From: Pseudooceanicola sp. HF7
GTDB lineage: Bacteria > Pseudomonadota > Alphaproteobacteria > Rhodobacterales > Rhodobacteraceae
Direction: 5' to 3'
DNA: 64,000 nt
NCBI RefSeq assembly: GCF_011806405.1
Contig: NZ_JAATOW010000003.1
Span: 62,001 to 126,000, forward strand
The notes under the pieces are model-generated. The model searched no databases and had not been told where the DNA came from. It worked only from the letters and a program-made list of their open reading frames with translations. Shown one piece after another: positions 33,900-43,874 of the stretch. Numbering within the stretch: position 1 is the stretch's first letter; each line of letters begins with the position of its first letter. A program made the translations under genes and the position numbers.

Positions 33900-34679
33900 C
33901 TAGCCGAAGATCGCTTGATCATCCCCCTCGCAGGCCGACAGCGTGCCGGGCGCGGAGGGGGCATCGCCCTCTGTGGGCAGTTGCACGCGGATGATCTCTG
34001 CCGCGCTGGTGATGTCGCGCGCGATGGCGGCCTCGGTCGCCGCGCCGTCCCCGGCTTCCAGCGCATCCAGCATTTCGGCGTGGATCTGCACGATGGTGGC
34101 CGGATCCCCGGTATAGGGGTGATAGTTCAGCGCCGGTCCGGCCCGCACCCAGAGATTGCGGATCAGCGCCAGCAGGTTGGGCCGCGCGGCACAGAGGTAG
34201 ATGGAGAAATGGAACCGGTAGTTCAGCAAGAGCTGCGCTGCCGTGTCGGGTTGGGCCGGAAAGGCCGCGTTCATCTTGCGCAGGCTGGCAAGCTGCGCGG
34301 GCTGGATCCGCCCTGCGGCCAGCCGTCCGGCAAGCCCTTCAAGACGCAGGCGCATTTCCGTCAGCTCGGCGAACTCCGCCTGGCCGATCCGGCGCAGGTA
34401 GAAGCCGCTTTGCGGGCGGCCGGTCAACACGCCGTCGGCCTCTAGCCGCTTGAGCGCATCCCGCACCGGCTGGGTAGAGACATGCAGCGCCTGGGCCAGC
34501 GACCGGCTGGTCATCGTGCCCCCCGGCGCAATGGCCCCCTGCATCAGCGCCCGGCGCAGACTGCGATAGACCTGGCGCTCCACCGGTTCGGGGCTGTCCG
34601 TGTCGATCGGGGTCAGGTCCGGGGCCGGGGTCGGCAGGCGGCCGCGCCGCGGCGCGGGCGAGGGCTGGGGGGCTTGCAT
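33900..34679 (-). CDS. GntR family regulator, FCD class
   Basis: A 259-residue regulator with a Pro/Arg-rich N-terminal tail of about 30 residues, a winged helix at about 35-100 (VYRSLRRALMQGAIAPGGTM, HVSTQPVRDALKRLEADGVL) and an FCD domain to about 235 (LTEMRLRLEGLAG, NYRFHFSIYLCA, QIHAEMLDALEAG). It is convergent with the LysE-type exporter. The nearest upstream gene is icd, in the same direction but 405 bp away. A near-palindrome at 34709-34727, 30 bases before the start, suggests autoregulation. The target genes are not obvious. Confidence 0.86.
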   Translation of the reverse strand: MQAPQPSPAPRRGRLPTPAPDLTPIDTDSPEPVERQVYRSLRRALMQGAIAPGGTMTSRSLAQALHVSTQPVRDALKRLEADGVLTGRPQSGFYLRRIGQAEFAELTEMRLRLEGLAGRLAAGRIQPAQLASLRKMNAAFPAQPDTAAQLLLNYRFHFSIYLCAARPNLLALIRNLWVRAGPALNYHPYTGDPATIVQIHAEMLDALEAGDGAATEAAIARDITSAAEIIRVQLPTEGDAPSAPGTLSACEGDDQAIFG

Positions 34680-34708
34680 CGATTGCCTTCATGATGTGGG
34701 GCGGGTGT

Positions 34709-34727
34709 ATTTAACCTACGGGTAAAT
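34709..34727. promoter_or_regulatory. Near-palindromic operator upstream of the GntR gene
   Basis: ATTTAACC, TAC, GGGTAAAT: 8-bp arms with one mismatch around a 3-bp centre, in an AT-rich patch 30-48 bases upstream of the regulator start. A further half-site GTAAATAC is near 34742. The form suits a GntR operator. Confidence 0.45.
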
Positions 34728-35031
34728 GAAATGGCTGTGGAGTAAATACGTCACCGCGATGAATTTTTTGCAGCCGTTTCAAAGCGGCACCGTGCGTCGT
34801 TCCCCGGCAGGCCAGGCCCCGGGACTCAGGGGCCGCGCCGGGCCAGCTTTCGTGGGCCGCGCGACGGATCAACAATAGCTGGCTGAAGCGCCCCGGCGTG
34901 GTGCAGGCGACGGGGTGGGGAGCTGCGCAACCCCGGTCCTGGGGGGCACGCCTTGCAGAGGGCGCCGAAAGATCAGGCGCCGGGCCATTGCGTCTTTCTG
35001 GACACAGGCGCGGGGCTGGATCCTTGCAATG

Positions 35032-35061
35032 AAAAGGGCCGCCGGAGTTACCCGGCAGCCC
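35032..35061 (-). terminator. Terminator of icd
   Basis: On the minus strand, downstream of icd: GGGC-n-GCCGG paired with CCGGC-n-GCCC (9 pairs with one internal mismatch), a 6-base loop, followed by TTTT. It begins 24 bases after the stop codon. Confidence 0.7.
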
Positions 35062-35084
35062 CTGTTGGTCTGATGTGGTCGGCC

Positions 35085-37289
35085 TTAGCCCAGGATGGCG
35101 TTGAGCGTCGCGCTCGGGCGCATGACGGAGGTCACCTTGGCCGCATCGCCGTGGTAGTAGCCGCCCAGATCGGCTGGCTTGCCCTGCACCGCGGCCAGCT
35201 CTGCCACGATCTCGTCTTCCTTCTCGGCCATCGCGGCGGCGATGGGGGCGAAGTGGGCGGCCAGATCGGCATCTTCGGTCTGCGCTGCCAGGGCTTCTGC
35301 CCAGTACTTGGCGAAGTAGAAGTGGCTGTCGCGGTTGTCGGGTTCACCGACCTTGCGCGAGGGCGACTTGTTGTTGTCCAGGATGCCCTGCGTGGCGGTA
35401 TCCACCGCTTCGCCCAGCACCTTGGCCTTCGCGTTGCCCTTGGCTTCCGCCAAGAACTTCAGGCTTTCGCCAAGTGCGCAGAACTCGCCCAGGGAATCCC
35501 ACCGCAGGTGGTTTTCTTCCTGCAGCTGCTGCACGTGCTTGGGGGCAGAGCCGCCGGCGCCGGTTTCGAACAGGCCACCGCCCTGCATCAGCTTCACGAT
35601 CGAGAGCATCTTGGCAGAGGTCGCCAGCTCAAGGATCGGGAAGAGGTCCGTCAGGTAGTCGCGCAGCACGTTGCCGGTGATGGCAATCGTGTTCTCGCCC
35701 TTGGTGATCGTCTCCAGCGAGGCACGAGTGGCTTCGCGGGGGGCCATGATCTCGAACTTGTCGGCGACGCCCTTGGCTTCCAGGATCGGCTTGACGTAGG
35801 CGATCAGCTCCGCGTCATGGGCCCGCTCTGCGTCCAGCCAGAAGATCGCGCGGTAGCCGGTCAGGCGCTGGCGGTCGATGGCCAGGTTCACCCAGTCCTC
35901 GATCGGCGCCTTGCGGGCAGAGGCAGAGCGCCAGATGTCGTTCTTTTCCACCTTGTGAGAATGCAGGACCGTACCGTCTTCCAGCACCATCTTCACGGTG
36001 CCGTCTGCCGGGATCTCGAAGGTGGTCGGGTGGGAACCGTATTCCTCGGCTTTCTGGGCCATCAGGCCAAGGTTCTGCACCGTGCCGGCGGTGGCCGGGT
36101 TCAGCTTGCCGTTTTCCTTGAAGAACTTGATCGCCTCGTCATAGACCGGGGCATAGGAGTTGTCGGGGATCACGCAGTTGGTGTCGTGTTCCTTGTTGTC
36201 CGGACCCCAGCCCTTGCCGCCGGCGCGGATCAGCGCGGGCATGGAGGCATCGATGATCACGTCCGAAGGCACGTGCAGGTTGGTGATACCCTTGTCGGAG
36301 TTCACCATGTACATCGGCGGGCGTTCGGCGCGCACTTCCTCGATGGCGGCCAGGATCTCGGGCTCGTCCTTGACGCGCTCCAGCAGGGCCCCCAGGCCAC
36401 CGTTGGGGTTCACGCCCAGCTCTTTCATCTTGTCGCCGTATTTCTCGAACACCGGGGCAAGCCAGGCTTTCACGGCATGGCCGAAGATGATCGGGTCGGA
36501 GACCTTCATCATCGTCGCCTTCATGTGCAGCGAGAACAGCGTGCCGGCTTCCTTGGTCTCTTCGATCTGCTCGGCCAGGAAGCTGTCCAGCGCCTTGGCG
36601 GACATGTAGGTTGCATCCACCACGGTCCCGGCGGGGTAGGAGACAGCCTCTTTCAGCACGGTCTCGCCATCGGCGGTCTCAAGCACGATCTTCGCGGTGG
36701 CCGCATCGGCCAGCGTCGCGGAAGTCTCGTTTGAGAAGAAGTCGCCACCGGACATGGCAGAGACGACGGTCTTGCTGTCGGACACCCATTCGCCCATGCG
36801 GTGCGGGTTGTTCTGGGCGTATTTCTTGACGGCGGCAGCGGCGCGGCGGTCAGAGTTGCCTTCGCGCAGCACCGGGTTCACGGCAGAGCCCTTCAGGGTG
36901 TCGTACTTGGCGCGAACCGCCTTTTCCTCGTCCGTCTTCGGCTCGTAGGGGTAATCCGGCAGCGCGTAGCCCTGGGATTGCAGCTCTTTCACGGCGGCCA
37001 CCAGCTGGGGCTCGGAGGCAGAGATGTTGGGCAGCTTGATCACGTTGGCTTCGGGCTGCTTGACCCATTCGCCCAGCAGGGCAAGGTCATCGGCCTGGCG
37101 CTGATCTTCGGTCAGGCATTCCGGGAAGGTCGCGATGATACGGCCCGCCAGAGAAATGTCCTTGGTCCCGACCTCGACACCTGCCGTGGCCGCGAAGGCC
37201 CGGATGATGGGCAGAAGGGAGGCGCTGGCAAGCTCCGGCGCTTCGTCTACCTTTGTATACACAATGTCGGGGAAGTTGGATTGAGCCAT
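35085..37289 (-). CDS. icd: NADP-dependent isocitrate dehydrogenase, monomeric type
   Basis: A 734-residue enzyme, close to the usual 740 of the monomeric class and unrelated in length to the 400-residue dimeric type. It oxidises isocitrate to 2-oxoglutarate and CO2 in the TCA cycle, giving NADPH. Family blocks seen: [107 protein letters not shown] and [14 protein letters not shown] 37289 begins [12 protein letters not shown], the normal N-terminus; a longer frame to 37394 is shadow sequence. It stands alone with its own terminator. The oxidative arabinose pathway downstream also yields 2-oxoglutarate. Confidence 0.95.
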   Translation of the reverse strand: MAQSNFPDIVYTKVDEAPELASASLLPIIRAFAATAGVEVGTKDISLAGRIIATFPECLTEDQRQADDLALLGEWVKQPEANVIKLPNISASEPQLVAAVKELQSQGYALPDYPYEPKTDEEKAVRAKYDTLKGSAVNPVLREGNSDRRAAAAVKKYAQNNPHRMGEWVSDSKTVVSAMSGGDFFSNETSATLADAATAKIVLETADGETVLKEAVSYPAGTVVDATYMSAKALDSFLAEQIEETKEAGTLFSLHMKATMMKVSDPIIFGHAVKAWLAPVFEKYGDKMKELGVNPNGGLGALLERVKDEPEILAAIEEVRAERPPMYMVNSDKGITNLHVPSDVIIDASMPALIRAGGKGWGPDNKEHDTNCVIPDNSYAPVYDEAIKFFKENGKLNPATAGTVQNLGLMAQKAEEYGSHPTTFEIPADGTVKMVLEDGTVLHSHKVEKNDIWRSASARKAPIEDWVNLAIDRQRLTGYRAIFWLDAERAHDAELIAYVKPILEAKGVADKFEIMAPREATRASLETITKGENTIAITGNVLRDYLTDLFPILELATSAKMLSIVKLMQGGGLFETGAGGSAPKHVQQLQEENHLRWDSLGEFCALGESLKFLAEAKGNAKAKVLGEAVDTATQGILDNNKSPSRKVGEPDNRDSHFYFAKYWAEALAAQTEDADLAAHFAPIAAAMAEKEDEIVAELAAVQGKPADLGGYYHGDAAKVTSVMRPSATLNAILG

Positions 37290-37575
37290 GTTTCTGTACC
37301 CTTTTCCAAGTTTGGAATTCTGGCCGCGGCTGGGGCGGCGGTGATTGCCCGGGCGGTGGGCCCGGCGGTCCGGTGACGTCTGAGCCAGTGTCAAATCTCG
37401 TCCCCCATTCCCCTAGAGCGGCTGGGCCGCGATATCAACCTTGCTAAGTTCGCACGCGGGCATTCGCCGCGTTTTACGGCGCTTCCCGGGGGCCTGTCCC
37501 ATGGGAAGCTGCGGTTTTCCCTTGCGCCGCGCGCATTCCCGTCGATCCTATGCCCGTAAAAGAAATGAGGCTTCC

Positions 37576-38463
37576 ATGACTTCGCCCGCCCCCGCCTATC
37601 CTGCCGCTTCGGGTCCGGTCTGCTCCGATCCGGTCATGCTGTCCTACTGGCATCCCGTTGTTTCGCTGGATGAGCTTCAGCGCGAAGGGATCTGCCACAC
37701 CATCCTACTGGATCGCCCCGTGACGATCCGGCCCACGGCAGGCGGGGCACAGGTGGAAAGCGGCGCGGGCCCGGTGAAGACGCTGATACAATACGGCTAT
37801 GTCTGGGCCTGTTTCGGGGATGATCCGCGCCCGCTCTTTCCCTTCCCCGAGTTCTTCGAGAACGACCGCCGCTTCGTGGTGACAGGCGTCTTCGGGGTCA
37901 ATGTCTCTGCCGGGCGCGCGGTTGAGAACTTCCTGGACATGGGCCACTTTCCCTACGTCCACACCGGCATCCTGGGCGAGGAACCCCATACCGAGGTCAA
38001 GGAATACGATGTCGAGGTCTCGTCAGAGCGGGACGAGGTGCTGGCCACCAACTGCCGCTTCTACCAGCCGCAGGCCGCCGTCTCTTCTGATGCGGGATCG
38101 GACGTGGAATACATCTACCGGGTGCCCCATCCGAACTGCGCGATCCTCTACAAGTCCAGCCCGATGGACGAAAAGCGGCTGGATGCGATCTTCATCTTCG
38201 TCCAGCCGATGGGAGAGGAACGCGTGCGCGCCCATTCGGGCATGTGCATCCTGGATGAAACCAGCACGGACCTGGACATCCGCCGCTTCCAGCAAGTGAT
38301 CTTTGCCCAGGACAAGCCGATCCTGGAAAATCAGTACCCCCGCCGCCTTCCGCTTGATCCCCGCGCGGAAACGCCGATCCGCGCCGACAAGAGCGCCATT
38401 GCCTACCGTCGCTGGCTCTCGGGCAAGGGGCTGACCTGGGGCGTCGTGCCGGCAGCGCTCTAG
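37576..38463 (+). CDS. Rieske oxygenase homologue lacking the Rieske domain
   Basis: A 295-residue protein with the catalytic domain of a VanA/caffeine-demethylase-like Rieske oxygenase but no [2Fe-2S] domain. The N-terminus SYWHPVVSLDELQ and LLDRPVTI is what normally precedes the Rieske domain; the next recognisable block, IQYGYVWACFGDDPRPLFPF, normally follows it. Between them only about 18 residues remain, with no CxH...CxxH motif. The mononuclear iron site is intact: ENFLDMGHFPYVHTG with Asp121, His124 and His129. The missing stretch equals the size of a Rieske domain (about 65-75 residues), and the frame is continuous. ATG 37576 has GAGG upstream. Either the cluster is supplied in trans, or it is an inactive or repurposed protein. 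No reductase is nearby. Confidence 0.72.
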   Translation: MTSPAPAYPAASGPVCSDPVMLSYWHPVVSLDELQREGICHTILLDRPVTIRPTAGGAQVESGAGPVKTLIQYGYVWACFGDDPRPLFPFPEFFENDRRFVVTGVFGVNVSAGRAVENFLDMGHFPYVHTGILGEEPHTEVKEYDVEVSSERDEVLATNCRFYQPQAAVSSDAGSDVEYIYRVPHPNCAILYKSSPMDEKRLDAIFIFVQPMGEERVRAHSGMCILDETSTDLDIRRFQQVIFAQDKPILENQYPRRLPLDPRAETPIRADKSAIAYRRWLSGKGLTWGVVPAAL

Positions 38464-38905
38464 AGGACGCAAGGGAAAGCGCCAGGCTTGGCGGTGCGGG
38501 CTGTTTCGCCGCGCTCAAAGCCCTTTGAGTCGCCCCGGATTCGCACTCCCATCGCCCTGTGCGGCAATGCAGCGTTGGGATTTGAACCCCCGGTTGATCC
38601 GGGCGTCTTCATACTGGGCAAAGGGTCGGAAAATGTGCCGAACTTCGCCGAGTGCCGTAGCGTCACTTATTTCCTGTTAGCGGCGGTCATTTGCATACTG
38701 TTGATGATCTTCACGGACGTCGCCCGGTTGAACCCGCACTCCCGTTCAGCTGCGCGATCCGAGTTCTTTGCCTGCCCTCCTCCTATCAGCGGGCGAAGAT
38801 CCTCCGGCCGGTGCCAGCTCACTCCTCCTCCCGAGCATGCATCGGCCGGACCCTTCCCGGCACTTGCCGCGTCTCAGGCGTAGCAAATGTGGCAGAGCCA
38901 AGAAA
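38464..38905. other. Intergenic region of about 440 bp without a convincing gene
   Basis: No frame shows protein-like sequence. Scattered fragments look like pieces of tRNA T-arms on the minus strand (for example GGTTCAAATCCC near 38580 and GGGTTCAAC near 38730), and the block GGGAGTGCG ... GGGCGAC occurs twice on the minus strand (about 38530-38552 and 38718-38743), but no cloverleaf can be folded. It may be decayed RNA-gene sequence; I cannot support a feature. Confidence 0.4.
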
Positions 38906-38935
38906 AAAGCCCCGGCAGGATCTGCGCGGGGCTTT
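38903..38935 (-). terminator. Terminator of the arabinose/galactose operon
   Basis: Stem AAAGCCCCG (906-914) with CGGGGCTTT (927-935), extended inside by GCAG/CTGC with one bulge. The left flank is A-rich (903-908), giving a T run on the minus strand. It lies 41 bases downstream of galM. Confidence 0.85.
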
Positions 38936-38975
38936 CGTTATCTTCGGGGCGGGCAGGGGGCTGCCCGATGGCGCC

Positions 38976-39956
38976 TCAGCGGTGGAAGCTCAGCCGCGTG
39001 AGGTTGCGATAGGGCGTGCCGGCCTTGACCACGGCCTCAGGGAAGTTGGGCTGGTTGGGGGCATCGGGCCAGTTCTGGGTTTCCATGGCGATGCCGCCAT
39101 TGGGCCCGTAGCTTCGCCCGTTTAGCCCCCGCGTGCCTTCGGGCAGATGGGCCAGGTCATAGACTTGAAGGCCCGGGGCATCGGTTTCCACCCGCAGCGA
39201 CAGGCCGTTGGTGCCCGTCAGCTCTGCCGCCTCACGCAAGCCCGTGCCCTCGTCCAGGCAGAAGTTGTGGTCATAGCCCGCCTCACCGATGGGCCGGGCA
39301 TTGCGGAAATCAAAGTCGGTGCCCTCGACCGGCGCGATCTCTCCGGTGGGGATCAGGTGATCATCCACCGGGGTGTAATGCGCGGCCGCGATGCGCAGGC
39401 TGTGCTCGCGCGCATCGGCGCTGCCATCCAAGTTGAAATAGGCGTGATTGGCCATGGAAACCGGGCAATCGGCGGTGCAGACCGCCTGCATGCAGATCTC
39501 CAGCGCGCCGTCGACGATGCGGTAGATCACCTCTGCCTCCACCGCGCCGGGAAAGCCCATGTGGCCATCGGGCTGGTGCAGGGTAAAGGCGGCCCGGTCC
39601 GCAGTGGAAGAGGCCAGCGTCCAGACATCCACGCCAAAGCCCTGGCTGCCGCCATGCAGGCAGGTGCGCGCGGCCTCGTTCCGGTCCAGCTGGTACTGCC
39701 GGCCGTTCAGGCTGAAGCGCCCGCCGGCGATGCGGTTGGCATAGCGCCCCACCGTGGCGCCAAAGTAGCGCAGCGGGCCCATGTAATCCTCCAGCTGGTC
39801 GCTGCCCAGCACCAGGGGGCGGTCTTCGCCCTCCAGCCGCAGATCCTGCAGGCTGGCGCCGAAGGTCATGATCCGCGCGGTCAGCCCGCCGCCGCTGATC
39901 GTGACGCGCTCGATGGCCCGGCCGTCGGGCAATGTGCCGAATTCTTCTGCGCTCAC
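38976..39956 (-). CDS. galM: Aldose 1-epimerase (mutarotase)
   Basis: A 326-residue cytoplasmic enzyme that interconverts alpha and beta anomers of aldoses. Family marks: MTFGASLQDLRL near the N-terminus, FGATVGRYANRIAGGRFSL, LHGGSQGFGVDVW (first His), MANHAYFNLDG (catalytic His) and near the C-terminus GGIAMETQNWPDAPNQPNFP with the catalytic Glu. Its start overlaps the stop of the SMP-30 gene (ATGA). As the last gene of the operon it supplies the correct anomer of galactose or arabinose to the sugar 1-dehydrogenase. Confidence 0.92.
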   Translation of the reverse strand: MSAEEFGTLPDGRAIERVTISGGGLTARIMTFGASLQDLRLEGEDRPLVLGSDQLEDYMGPLRYFGATVGRYANRIAGGRFSLNGRQYQLDRNEAARTCLHGGSQGFGVDVWTLASSTADRAAFTLHQPDGHMGFPGAVEAEVIYRIVDGALEICMQAVCTADCPVSMANHAYFNLDGSADAREHSLRIAAAHYTPVDDHLIPTGEIAPVEGTDFDFRNARPIGEAGYDHNFCLDEGTGLREAAELTGTNGLSLRVETDAPGLQVYDLAHLPEGTRGLNGRSYGPNGGIAMETQNWPDAPNQPNFPEAVVKAGTPYRNLTRLSFHR

Positions 39957-40819
39957 AGGATCACCCGATGTTCTGCCTGGCCCCGAAGGCCGGTCTTGCT
40001 GGCATAAAGCTTGCCCTGGGCGGCATCGGGGCTGTCCAGCCCTTCTCGCGCCGTGGTGACGAAAAGCGTCGTCAGATCCGCCCCGCCGAAGGCCGGGCAG
40101 GAGGAATGGCTGCCGCCTACGCGCACCGCCCGGTCAAAGCTGCCGTCAGGGGCATAGCGCGCCACCCGGTTCGCGCCCCACTGGGCGTTCCACAGGTAGC
40201 CCTCGGCATCCACGACCGCGCCATCGGGGTTCAGCCCCTCGGGCGCCAGGTCGATGAAGACCTCTGACGGGCCCTCCGGCCAGCCCTCTGCGTCCAGCGC
40301 CTGGCGCCGGATCTGCTGCCGGGGGGTATCGGCGTAATAGGCGGTGGCGCCATCCGGGCTGAAGCAGATCGCATTGGGAATGGAGATATCGCTGTAAAGC
40401 GTCTCGATCGCGCCGCGATAGTAGCGGTAGATCGTGCCCGCGTCCTTTTCGGCCTGCTTGCCCATGGTGCCGATCCAGAAGCCGCCCTGCGGATCCGCCC
40501 GCCCGTCGTTGGAGCGTGTCACGGGCTCATCGGCCTCAAGCGCTACCAGCAGCGCGCGGTCTCCGCTGGCGATGTCGAAGCGCCAGAGACCGGTTTCAGA
40601 GGCCAGCAGCAGCGTGTCGCGATCAACCCAGCCGGCGGCCGAGTGATGTTCGTCGAACTGCCAGGTCAGGGGCGCGCCGCCCTCCTGGGAATGCAGGCGT
40701 TTCTGGATGATGTCGAACCAGAACAGCTGCTGGCGCTCGGGATGCCAGAGCGGCCCTTCGCCAAGCGTACAGGCGCGGTCATCGAAGACCTGCGCGGTGG
40801 ATGTCTCTGCCTGGCTCAT
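39953..40819 (-). CDS. SMP-30/gluconolactonase family sugar lactonase
   Basis: A 288-residue six-bladed beta-propeller lactonase. The metal ligands of the family are placed as expected: Glu in LGEGPLWHP (near residue 21), Asn/Asp in [18 protein letters not shown] (about 102-119), Asn in [13 protein letters not shown] and Asp in [13 protein letters not shown]. It hydrolyses the arabinono- or galactonolactone made by the dehydrogenase to the free acid. The start overlaps the KDPGal aldolase stop and its stop overlaps the galM start, which shows tight coupling. Confidence 0.9.
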   Translation of the reverse strand: MSQAETSTAQVFDDRACTLGEGPLWHPERQQLFWFDIIQKRLHSQEGGAPLTWQFDEHHSAAGWVDRDTLLLASETGLWRFDIASGDRALLVALEADEPVTRSNDGRADPQGGFWIGTMGKQAEKDAGTIYRYYRGAIETLYSDISIPNAICFSPDGATAYYADTPRQQIRRQALDAEGWPEGPSEVFIDLAPEGLNPDGAVVDAEGYLWNAQWGANRVARYAPDGSFDRAVRVGGSHSSCPAFGGADLTTLFVTTAREGLDSPDAAQGKLYASKTGLRGQAEHRVIL

Positions 40820-41424
40820 CTGGGGGCCTCCGCATCATAGCGCGCAACGATCTCCTGCGCGCGCTCACCGACCAGCGCGGCGCTGTCGCCGGGCTTGTAA
40901 AGCGCTGTGCCGATGCCGAAGCCGCTGGCCCCGGCAGCGAACCACTCGCTGAAGTTGGCCGGGCTCGCGCCGCCCACGGCCAGCACGGGCACCTCCATGG
41001 GGATCACGGCGCGCATGGCCTTCAGCCCCGCGGGACCGATCAGCGAGCCGGGGAACAGTTTCAGCCCGTCCGCGCCCGCGCGCAGGGCCGCGAAACACTC
41101 CGTCGGCGTCATCACCCCGGGCCAGGAGGCCAGGCCAAGCGCCTTCGTTTCCGCGATCACCTCCGGGTTCATGTCCGGAGAGACGATCAGCCTGCCGCCC
41201 GCGGCCTTCACGTCCTGCACGTCGGCGGGGCTCAGCACCGTGCCGGCGCCGATTTCCGCGTCACCGCCGAAGGCCTTGGCCATCGCCGCGATGGAGACCA
41301 GCGGCTCCGGCGAATTCAGCGGCACCTCGATCTTCGTGATCCCGGCCTCGACCAGGGCCTTGCAGACCTCAAGCGCCTCGGCGGGGGTGATCCCGCGCAG
41401 GATGGCAACGATATTGCGGCTCAT
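40816..41424 (-). CDS. dgoA: 2-dehydro-3-deoxy-6-phosphogalactonate aldolase
   Basis: A 202-residue class I aldolase of the KDPG/KDPGal family. Seen: Arg10 in AILRG, Glu33 in [21 protein letters not shown], and the Schiff-base Lys122 in [22 protein letters not shown] is typical of the galactonate (DgoA) branch rather than the Eda branch. It splits KDPGal to pyruvate and glyceraldehyde 3-phosphate. The neighbouring KDGal kinase supports the galactose assignment. Four-base overlaps join it to both neighbours. Confidence 0.9.
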   Translation of the reverse strand: MSRNIVAILRGITPAEALEVCKALVEAGITKIEVPLNSPEPLVSIAAMAKAFGGDAEIGAGTVLSPADVQDVKAAGGRLIVSPDMNPEVIAETKALGLASWPGVMTPTECFAALRAGADGLKLFPGSLIGPAGLKAMRAVIPMEVPVLAVGGASPANFSEWFAAGASGFGIGTALYKPGDSAALVGERAQEIVARYDAEAPR

Positions 41425-42341
41425 GTTCTTTCCTTCGCAAAGCGCGCCTGTGCGGCCCGCAGTCCTTCCAGCGCCAGCGCCGGGTGGTCGCTGGTGCGCA
41501 CCTGGGCGCCCAGCCGTTTCAGCCCGGCGGCATAGCGTTGGGACAGGGCAGCGGCCCCGATGACCACCACCGGCGTGTCCTGCCAGTAATCCCGGACCGA
41601 GGCCAGCTCTGCCCCGATCAGCAGCCCGGATAGCCGGGCCCGGCTTGCCTCGGGCGAGGTATCGGCCAGCAAAGACGCGGGGCGGATCGAGAAAAGGTCA
41701 AGCGCCAGCTCGCGTGGATGGGCGGCGGCCTGGTCGAAGCCCTCGGTAAAGGCGGTTTCGCTGAACCCCTCGGTCGAAACGGAATGGCGCAGGACGGATT
41801 GGGTTGAGAGCAGCGCGAAAAGCTCTCCGGTCATGGCGGTGCGGAACCGGACCACCTGGTTGTCGCGCACCCGGGCCCACTTGGTATGGGTGCCTGGCAG
41901 GCACAGCGTGCCCTCGAAGCCGGGTTCGGTGGCCAGGAAGCCGGCGATCTGGGTTTCCTCGCCGCGCACGACGTCGGCGGGGTCGGCCTGTGACAGGCGG
42001 GGAAGGATACGCACCGAAGGGCGCGGATCCCGTGTTGGGGCCGGGGTGGGGGCGCCGCCTGCGGGCGGGCAGGGCACGGGGGCATAGGGTGCTTCCACCC
42101 AGCCCTGCCGTGCCCCCGCCATGCCGCAGATCAGCACCTCTGTCAGCTGGCCGTCTGGCAGCAGATCCCCTGCCAGGGCCAGCAGGGCGGGTTCGAACCC
42201 TTCCGGGGTCAGCCCGCCCATGCCATCGGATGAACTGCGTTCGGCCAGGACCTGCCCTTGCGGGCCGATGGCCCAGAGGCGCAGGTTGGAGGTTCCCCAA
42301 TCAACCGCGATCCAGCCTTCATTGGTCCGGGCCGTGCGCAT
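41421..42341 (-). CDS. dgoK: 2-dehydro-3-deoxygalactonokinase
   Basis: A 306-residue sugar-acid kinase of the DgoK family. Features: [14 protein letters not shown] near the N-terminus (phosphate-1 motif), [20 protein letters not shown] (signature), [19 protein letters not shown] and the C-terminal [20 protein letters not shown]. It phosphorylates KDGal at C6 before cleavage by DgoA. Only 3 bases separate it from the semialdehyde dehydrogenase upstream. Confidence 0.9.
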   Translation of the reverse strand: MRTARTNEGWIAVDWGTSNLRLWAIGPQGQVLAERSSSDGMGGLTPEGFEPALLALAGDLLPDGQLTEVLICGMAGARQGWVEAPYAPVPCPPAGGAPTPAPTRDPRPSVRILPRLSQADPADVVRGEETQIAGFLATEPGFEGTLCLPGTHTKWARVRDNQVVRFRTAMTGELFALLSTQSVLRHSVSTEGFSETAFTEGFDQAAAHPRELALDLFSIRPASLLADTSPEASRARLSGLLIGAELASVRDYWQDTPVVVIGAAALSQRYAAGLKRLGAQVRTSDHPALALEGLRAAQARFAKERT

Positions 42342-42344
42342 CGC

Positions 42345-43862
42345 TCAGCCCTGCAGGTCAGCGGGAAGCAGCGCTTCCGGCAGGTTCTGGTAGCTGACCG
42401 GACGCAGGAAGCGCCGGATCGCCAGCGTGCCCACGGAGGTGGCGCCGAAGTTGGTCGAGGCCGGGAAGGGCCCGCCATGCACCATGGCCGAGGAAACCTC
42501 GACACCGGTCGGGAAGCCATTGGCCAGGATGCGGCCTGCCTTGCGTTCCAGCACCGGCATCAGCTTCTGGCCAAGGGCCTCGTCGCCCGCTTCCATGTGC
42601 AGCGTGCAGGTCAGCTGGCCTTCCAGGCTGTGGGCCAGGGCCAGCATCTCGTCTTCATCGCTGGCCTTGACGACCACGCCCAGCGGGCCGAAGACCTCAT
42701 GCCCCAGGACCTCGTTCGACATCCACTCCTTGGCGGAGGTGACATAGACGAAGGGCGTGGCATTGCGCAGGGAGCAGCTGGTGCTCAGCAGTTCCTCGAC
42801 GCCGGCCTGAGCCGCGATCTCGTCCTTGCCCTTGCGGAAGGCCTCCGCGATGCCGGTGGTCAGCATGGTCTGGGCCGGGGCCTGTTCCAGCGTGGCGACG
42901 GCAGCGGACAGGAAGCTCTCCGTGTCCTCGCCTTCCAGCGTCACGACGATGCCGGGGTTGGTGCAGAACTGGCCCGCACCCATGGTCAGCGACCCCGCCC
43001 AGCCTTCGCCAAGCGTGGCGGCCTTGGACTTCATGGCTTCCGGCAGCATGAACATCGGGTTGATGGAGCCCAGCTCGCCGAAGAAGGGGATCGGCACCTC
43101 GCGCTGCGCGCAAAGGTCGAACAGCGCCTTGCCGCCCCGGTAGGAGCCGGTGAAGCCGACGGCGCTGATCAGCGGATGGGTGACCAGCGCGCCGCCCACC
43201 TCGTAGCTGCCGCCATGGATCATGGAGAAGGTGCCGGCGGGAACGCCGGTTTTCTCGATGGCGGCCTTGATGGCCTCTGCGACGATTTCTGCGGTGCCGG
43301 GATGGGCCTCGTGGCCCTTCACGACGACCGGGCAACCGGCGGCCAGCGCCGCTGCGGTGTCACCCCCGGCGGTGGAGAAGGCCAGCGGGAAGTTCGACGC
43401 ACCGAAGACCGCGACCGGGCCGATGGGACGCTCCATCAGGCGGATGTCGGGGCGGGGCAGGGGCTGACGGTCCGGAAGGGCCACGTCATGGCGCTTGTCC
43501 AGGTAGTCGCCCTTCAGGATCTCTTCCGCGAACAGGCGCAGCTGGCCGGTGGTGCGGCCGCGTTCGCCCTGCAGGCGGGCGGCGGGCAGGCCGGTTTCGG
43601 CGGTGCCGATCTCGGTGATGGCATCGCCGCGCGCCTCGATCTCGTCCGCGATGGCGTTCAGGAAGGCCGCACGCGTGTCGCGCGAGGCATAGCCGTACTC
43701 CCAGAAGGCCTCTTCCGCGGCCTTGCAGGCCTGGTCGACCAGCGCGGCGTTGCCCGCGCTGAAGTCCTGGCCCTCGCCCTCGACCGGGGCGGATTTGAAG
43801 GTGGCATCGGTGGCGACCCAGTCGCCGGCGATCAGGTGTTTACCGTGAGGTTTGAAGGTCAT
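42345..43862 (-). CDS. 2-oxoglutarate semialdehyde dehydrogenase (aldehyde dehydrogenase family)
   Basis: A 505-residue NAD(P)-dependent aldehyde dehydrogenase. It resembles the Azospirillum-type KGSADH: MTFKPHGKHLIAGDWV at the N-terminus, RPIGPVAVFGASNFPLAFST, KGHEAHPGTAEIVAEA, GFTGSYRGGKALFDL, GELGSINPMF with the catalytic Glu region, and the catalytic Cys in MGAGQFCTNPG. It does the last step of the oxidative pentose route, 2-oxoglutarate semialdehyde to 2-oxoglutarate. The dehydratase gene of the same route lies 12 bases upstream. Confidence 0.9.
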   Translation of the reverse strand: MTFKPHGKHLIAGDWVATDATFKSAPVEGEGQDFSAGNAALVDQACKAAEEAFWEYGYASRDTRAAFLNAIADEIEARGDAITEIGTAETGLPAARLQGERGRTTGQLRLFAEEILKGDYLDKRHDVALPDRQPLPRPDIRLMERPIGPVAVFGASNFPLAFSTAGGDTAAALAAGCPVVVKGHEAHPGTAEIVAEAIKAAIEKTGVPAGTFSMIHGGSYEVGGALVTHPLISAVGFTGSYRGGKALFDLCAQREVPIPFFGELGSINPMFMLPEAMKSKAATLGEGWAGSLTMGAGQFCTNPGIVVTLEGEDTESFLSAAVATLEQAPAQTMLTTGIAEAFRKGKDEIAAQAGVEELLSTSCSLRNATPFVYVTSAKEWMSNEVLGHEVFGPLGVVVKASDEDEMLALAHSLEGQLTCTLHMEAGDEALGQKLMPVLERKAGRILANGFPTGVEVSSAMVHGGPFPASTNFGATSVGTLAIRRFLRPVSYQNLPEALLPADLQG

Positions 43863-43874
43863 GAAAATACTCTC

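Larger units (their letters stand above)
34680..35084. other. 405-bp intergenic region between the GntR gene and icd
   Basis: Holds the GntR promoter/operator (34709-34727) and, at its right end, the icd terminator (35032-35061). The middle part, 34760-35030, is GC-rich with no open frame showing protein-like sequence and no RNA gene that I can recognise. Confidence 0.6.

Noticed and set aside
37253-37264. TTGTATACACAA, similar to the GntR operator at 29719
   Set aside because: It lies inside the first codons of icd, is asymmetric, and is explained by the coding of VYTK; probably chance.
38520-38760. Sequences resembling tRNA T-arms (GGTTCAAATCCC, GGGTTCAAC) on the minus strand
   Set aside because: No acceptor, D or anticodon arms can be paired around them and the T-arm stems do not close to five pairs, so I do not call tRNA genes or fragments with confidence.
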